From Phenylobacterium sp. (GTDB lineage: Bacteria; Pseudomonadota; Alphaproteobacteria; Caulobacterales; Caulobacteraceae), in the NCBI GenBank assembly GCA_028698405.1, contig JAQVDF010000066.1, positions 1 to 7,966 of the forward strand: DNA of 7,966 bases, in the 5' to 3' direction. The notes beneath the pieces are model-generated. The model did not search any database, was not told the DNA's origin, and worked only from the letters and a program-made list of their open reading frames with translations. Position numbers and translations under genes: made by a program. Positions 5,341-7,966 of the stretch are shown piece by piece (position 1 is the first letter of the stretch; each line of letters starts with the position of its first letter).

Positions 5341-7196
5341 GCCTGGGCCGCCTCCATGTTCTCGACGCCTGCTTCGTCGTCGATCACCCCGCCCTGCTCG
5401 GTGCGGGTCTGCAGGGCGTAGAGGTCGGCGTAGACGCCGCCCCTCGCGACCAGCTCGGCGTGTGTGCCGCGCTCGATCACCCGGCCCTCGTCGATCACCA
5501 GGATCTCGTCGGCGTGCATCAGCGAGGACAGACGGTGGGCGATGATCACCGTGGCCATCGCCCGGGTGGCCTGCTTGATCCCCTCGCGCACCTTCTTCTC
5601 GGTGACCGCGTCGATGGCGGCGGTGGAGTCGTCGAAGATCATGATGCCCGGCCCGAGCACCACGCCACGGGCGATGCTCATCCGCTGCCGCTGGCCGCCG
5701 GACAGGGCCACGCCCCGCTCGCCGACCCGGGTCTCGTAGCCGCCCGGCAGGGCGGCGATGTAGTCGTGCAGCTGGGCCATGCGCGAGGCCCCGACGATCC
5801 GGTCCTCGCTGGCCCAGGGGTCGGCGTAGGCGATGTTGTTGGTGATGGTGGTGTCGAACAGGAAGGCCTCCTGCTGCACCAGCCCGACATATTCGCGCAG
5901 CGAGGCCAGGGTCACGTCGCGGATGTCGACACCGTCGATGGTGATGCGCCCGCCGGTGACGTCGTAGAAGCGCGGGATCAGCTGGGCGATGGTCGACTTG
6001 CCGCTGCCCGGCGGGCCGACGATGCCGACCGTCTGCCCCGGCCCCACCTCGAAGCTGATGTCTCTCAGGATCGGCCGGCCGCTGTCGTAGGCGAAGTCTA
6101 CGTGCTCGAAGCGCAGCACGCCGCGCTCGGGCGCAAGCGGCCTGGCGTGCGGCGCGTCGGCGATCTCCGGCTCTAGGTCGAGCACCTCGAACAGCCGCCC
6201 GCCCGACGAGGTCGCCCGCGCCGCCGAGGCGAAGATCATGGCGATCTGCCGGATCGGCGTCTGCAGCAGCGTCATGTAGGTGAGGAACTCGGTCAGCTTG
6301 CCGACCGAGATCTGCCCCGCCGCCACCTTGTGCCCGCCGTACCAGAGCAGCAGGGCCATGGAGCCGTAGAAGGACAGGGTCATCGCCGAGACGGCGCGGA
6401 AGCGCAGAGTGATGCGCTTGTAGGAGTATTTCAGGACGTCCTCGGCCGCCCCGTCGAACTTGTCGAGTTCGTGCCGCTTTCCGGCGAAGGCGCGAACCAC
6501 CCGGATGCCCTGCAGGTTCTCCTCCATGATCAGGGTGAGGATCGCCTGCAGCTGCTGGACCTTCAGCCAGGTCACCCTGAGCAGGAAGCCCATGCGGGCC
6601 AGCGCGAAGCCTGCGATGGGCACGAACAGCAGCCCGACCACCGCCATGCCGGGATCGGTGACGGACATCATCGCCGTCGCCACAGTGAGCAGCAGCACCA
6701 GGGTGAAGGACTGCATCATCCCGCCCTGGATGAAGGCCCGCGCGCCTTCGAGGTCGAGCATGCCGCGGGTGACCAGGTCGCCCGAGTGGATGCGGTCGTG
6801 GAATCCGAACGACAGCCGCTGGAGCTGCTGGAAGAAGGCGACGCGCAGGTCGTAGCCGACCTTCTGGCTGACCACCTCGGCGACGTAGCCGCCGAAGCCG
6901 GTGAGCAGGCCGCGGATGGAGGAGGCGAGGATCACCAGGCCGGCGGTGATCAGCAGCGCGCGGCGCGCCTCGTCGGCCAGCTCCGGCCCCTGGCCGAGCA
7001 GCCGGGTCGCCTGGTCGACCGCGTAGCCGAACAGCTTGGGCAGGGTGAGGCTCGCGATCGCCGAGCCCAGCGAGCAGCCGATCGCCAGCGCCACCCCGCC
7101 CGGATAGCGCAGGGCCAGCCGGATGATCCGCGACAGGACCCCCGGCATCGCCTTCACGTCGACCTGGCCGAAGCTCGGCGCCGCGGAGTCGTTCAT
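5337..7196 (-). CDS. ABC exporter half-transporter (TMD-NBD), subunit with degenerate Walker B
   Basis: A 619-residue ABC half-transporter and first gene of the exporter pair. Transmembrane domain about 20-335, with hydrophobic segments near 33-55, 79-97, 161-178, 184-202 and 273-288. The ATPase domain is about 358-595. Motifs: Walker A GPPGSGKS (394-401), Q-loop Gln 442 (QQEAFLF), canonical signature LSGGQ (498-502), Walker B IMIFDDS (518-524) with Asp 523 where catalytic Glu is usual, switch His 554. Glu-to-Asp here is the hallmark of the degenerate-site subunit in heterodimeric exporters such as TM287/288 and BmrCD, and the partner has the matching deviant signature. The ATG at 7196 is chosen: GGGGCGAG lies about 2 bases upstream and the sequence before it (frame open to 7289) is Arg-rich without family similarity and overlaps the putative control region. 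An upstream start cannot be fully excluded. The Asp/Glu-rich C-terminal tail (601-619) is not part of the NBD. Confidence 0.94.
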   Translation of the reverse strand: MNDSAAPSFGQVDVKAMPGVLSRIIRLALRYPGGVALAIGCSLGSAIASLTLPKLFGYAVDQATRLLGQGPELADEARRALLITAGLVILASSIRGLLTGFGGYVAEVVSQKVGYDLRVAFFQQLQRLSFGFHDRIHSGDLVTRGMLDLEGARAFIQGGMMQSFTLVLLLTVATAMMSVTDPGMAVVGLLFVPIAGFALARMGFLLRVTWLKVQQLQAILTLIMEENLQGIRVVRAFAGKRHELDKFDGAAEDVLKYSYKRITLRFRAVSAMTLSFYGSMALLLWYGGHKVAAGQISVGKLTEFLTYMTLLQTPIRQIAMIFASAARATSSGGRLFEVLDLEPEIADAPHARPLAPERGVLRFEHVDFAYDSGRPILRDISFEVGPGQTVGIVGPPGSGKSTIAQLIPRFYDVTGGRITIDGVDIRDVTLASLREYVGLVQQEAFLFDTTITNNIAYADPWASEDRIVGASRMAQLHDYIAALPGGYETRVGERGVALSGGQRQRMSIARGVVLGPGIMIFDDSTAAIDAVTEKKVREGIKQATRAMATVIIAHRLSSLMHADEILVIDEGRVIERGTHAELVARGGVYADLYALQTRTEQGGVIDDEAGVENMEAAQA

Positions 7197-7297
7197 GGCT
7201 CGCCCCGCAGCCGGAGGCGCATCTGACGCATACGCAATTGTCCGTCGTCCCTTGGGCCGAGCATGCCGCGCCCGGTCCAGCGCAGCCAACCCCCCGA

Positions 7298-7318
7298 AGT
7301 TAGGTAGGTTACCTAACT
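7298..7318. promoter_or_regulatory. Candidate repressor operator (9-3-9 inverted repeat)
   Basis: Perfect inverted repeat: AGTTAGGTA (7298-7306), GGT, TACCTAACT (7310-7318). It is about 62% A/T inside a region that is otherwise very G/C-rich. It lies 101 bases upstream of the first exporter gene and 269 bases upstream of the acyl-CoA synthetase gene. Size, symmetry and place fit an operator for a dimeric TetR- or similar-family regulator. No regulator gene is in the window, so which protein binds and which gene it controls is unknown. Confidence 0.6.
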
Positions 7319-7373
7319 ATCCATCGGTCCGAAAGCCCGTCGGCACTATCCATTGGTCCGAAAGCCCGTCGGC
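7316..7373. repeat. Two perfectly abutting 29-bp direct repeats
   Basis: Copy 1 (7316-7344) and copy 2 (7345-7373) differ at one base only (C at 7325, T at 7354) and follow each other without spacer. Each starts ACTATCCAT and ends with GCCCGTCGGC. The first three bases of copy 1 are also the last three bases of the inverted repeat's right arm. Seen from the exporter genes, the repeats lie directly upstream of the operator-like site. They may be paired binding sites for an activator or a simple tandem duplication. Confidence 0.9.
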
Positions 7374-7587
7374 GCCCGGGGACACGGCGTTTTGACGCGG
7401 CAGGCAGAATCGATCGTTGGAATTGCCCATACGGAAATCCGCCGCCATAGTAGGGCCAGAGGACGGTGCGGCCGGCCTTTTTGTGGGCATATTGAGTCCG
7501 CAGGCGTCCGCGATGGTCTCCGCCTCGCCATTCATTATTGGCGTCCCCGCCGAGTTCAACGAGCGGGCGCGTCCCGGGAGGAATTTG

Positions 7588-7966
7588 ATGACGGATGTTC
7601 AGGACCGCGTTGCGGATTTGACCGAGCGACTCAACCAGGCCGCCGTGACGGGGATGACCCAGGCGGTTTGGGCCGATGTGCAGCCCAACAAGGTGCAGAT
7701 CATCGAGGTGCCGTCGGGCCGCACGCGGACGTTCAAGCAGGTGAACGACAACGCCAACCGGCTGGTCCGGCTGATGCGCAACGCCGGCCTGAAGTCGGGC
7801 GACTCGGTGGCGCTGCTCTGCTCGAACCGCGCCGAATTCGTCGAGGTGCTGTCCGCCTGCCAGCGCGGCGGCTTCCGCATCACGCCGGTGAACTGGCACC
7901 TGAAGGCCGACGAAGTCAGCTACATCGTGTCCGACTGCGAGGCCAAGGCGCTGTTCGCCGAGGCGC
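7588..7966 (+). CDS. AMP-forming acyl-CoA synthetase, partial (N-terminal 126 residues)
   Basis: The visible N-terminus matches the ANL superfamily of adenylate-forming enzymes, in the fatty-acid/4-coumarate-CoA ligase group. Recognisable blocks are the TFKQVNDNANRLVRLMRNAGLKSGDSVALL region (49-78, described here as the usual 'Y-x-E-L-x-x-x-x-N-x-x-A' helix and 'GD-x-VA-L' strand), then SNRAEFVEVLSACQRGG (80-96) and PVNWHLKADEVSYIVSDC (100-117). Such enzymes activate a carboxylic acid with ATP and transfer it to CoA. The ATP-binding P-loop and later motifs lie beyond the window, so activity and substrate cannot be judged. The ATG at 7588 follows GGGAGG (7576-7581) with a 6-base gap, an excellent ribosome site. 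There is no signal peptide. The gene is divergent from the exporter operon and could share the control region. Confidence 0.9.
   Translation, partial: MTDVQDRVADLTERLNQAAVTGMTQAVWADVQPNKVQIIEVPSGRTRTFKQVNDNANRLVRLMRNAGLKSGDSVALLCSNRAEFVEVLSACQRGGFRITPVNWHLKADEVSYIVSDCEAKALFAEA

Larger units (their letters stand above)
7197..7587. other. Divergent intergenic region between exporter and acyl-CoA synthetase genes
   Basis: A 391-bp region holding the start signals of two divergent transcripts. It contains the inverted repeat at 7298-7318 and the tandem repeats at 7316-7373. From 7374 to 7587 I see no gene on either strand. There is a weak plus-strand promoter-like pair (TTGCCC at 7423-7428, 17 bases, CATAGT at 7446-7451), a GGCCGGCC followed by five T (7472-7482), and a small stem CGCCA/TGGCG (7526-7543). 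These three are too weak to call individually. The plus-strand gene would have an mRNA leader of over 100 bases if the promoter guess is right. Confidence 0.6.

Noticed and set aside
4042..5421. Plus-strand open frame of 459 codons, rich in His, Asp, Gly and Gln
   Set aside because: Antisense shadow of the two ABC genes, which have complete motif sets. The residue composition is typical of complement frames in high-GC DNA.
7197..7289. N-terminal extension of the first ABC gene to 7289
   Set aside because: The added residues are Arg/Ala-rich without family similarity, and the ATG at 7196 has a plausible ribosome site and gives a normal N-terminus.
7423..7451. TTGCCC - 17 bases - CATAGT as a plus-strand promoter for the synthetase gene
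   Set aside because: The spacing is right but both hexamers are weak matches, and such pairs occur by chance in 200 bp.
7472..7482. GGCCGGCC followed by TTTTT on the plus strand, read as an intrinsic terminator
   Set aside because: The palindrome has no loop, so it cannot form a proper hairpin with the T-run, and there is no plus-strand gene upstream for it to end.
7309..7899. Minus-strand open frame of 196 codons covering the control region and the start of the acyl-CoA synthetase
   Set aside because: It runs antisense to a clear synthetase N-terminus, contains the translated tandem repeats and has no recognisable domain.

Overview
The window looks like ordinary chromosome from a high-GC alphaproteobacterium. 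The strong G/C bias at third codon positions, the nasT-nasS pair and the repeated 4-base ATGA/GTGA gene overlaps all fit this. A Caulobacterales relative (Caulobacter or Phenylobacterium type) is my best guess, but that is inference and not proven by a marker gene. No rRNA, tRNA, CRISPR array, transposase, integrase or phage gene is visible.

Layout. Seven genes lie on the minus strand and are read from right to left: two ABC exporter half-transporters (5337-7196 and 3460-5340), a LemA-family lipoprotein (2639-3352), two TPM-domain membrane proteins (1839-2642 and 1148-1837), a NasT-type ANTAR regulator (468-1052) and the start of a NasS-type nitrate sensor (1-471, cut by the window edge). One gene, the start of an AMP-forming acyl-CoA synthetase (7588-7966, cut by the right edge), lies on the plus strand and is divergent from the exporter genes. 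The 391-bp divergent region (7197-7587) holds a 9+3+9 inverted repeat that looks like a repressor operator, abutting two tandem 29-bp direct repeats.

How the genes work together. The two ABC genes overlap by 4 bases and have complementary NBD defects. The first has Asp at the catalytic Glu position with a perfect LSGGQ; the second has a normal Walker B Glu with a deviant ISLGQ signature. They should form one heterodimeric exporter with one active and one degenerate ATP site. LemA, TPM-1 and TPM-2 are tightly packed (ATGA overlap, then a 1-base gap) and form an envelope-associated LemA/TPM module of unknown biochemical function. It sits 107 bp downstream of the exporter, separated by a stretch with two hairpins. 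NasT and NasS overlap by 4 bases (GTGA) and form the known nitrate/nitrite-responsive antitermination pair. Their target genes (nitrate and nitrite reductase, transporter) would be expected to the left of the window.

I do not see a clearly new system. The points most worth a second look are the operator plus tandem repeats in 7298-7373, the missing phospho-acceptor Asp in NasT, the hairpin against the nasT start codon, and the hairpin-containing exporter/lemA spacer.
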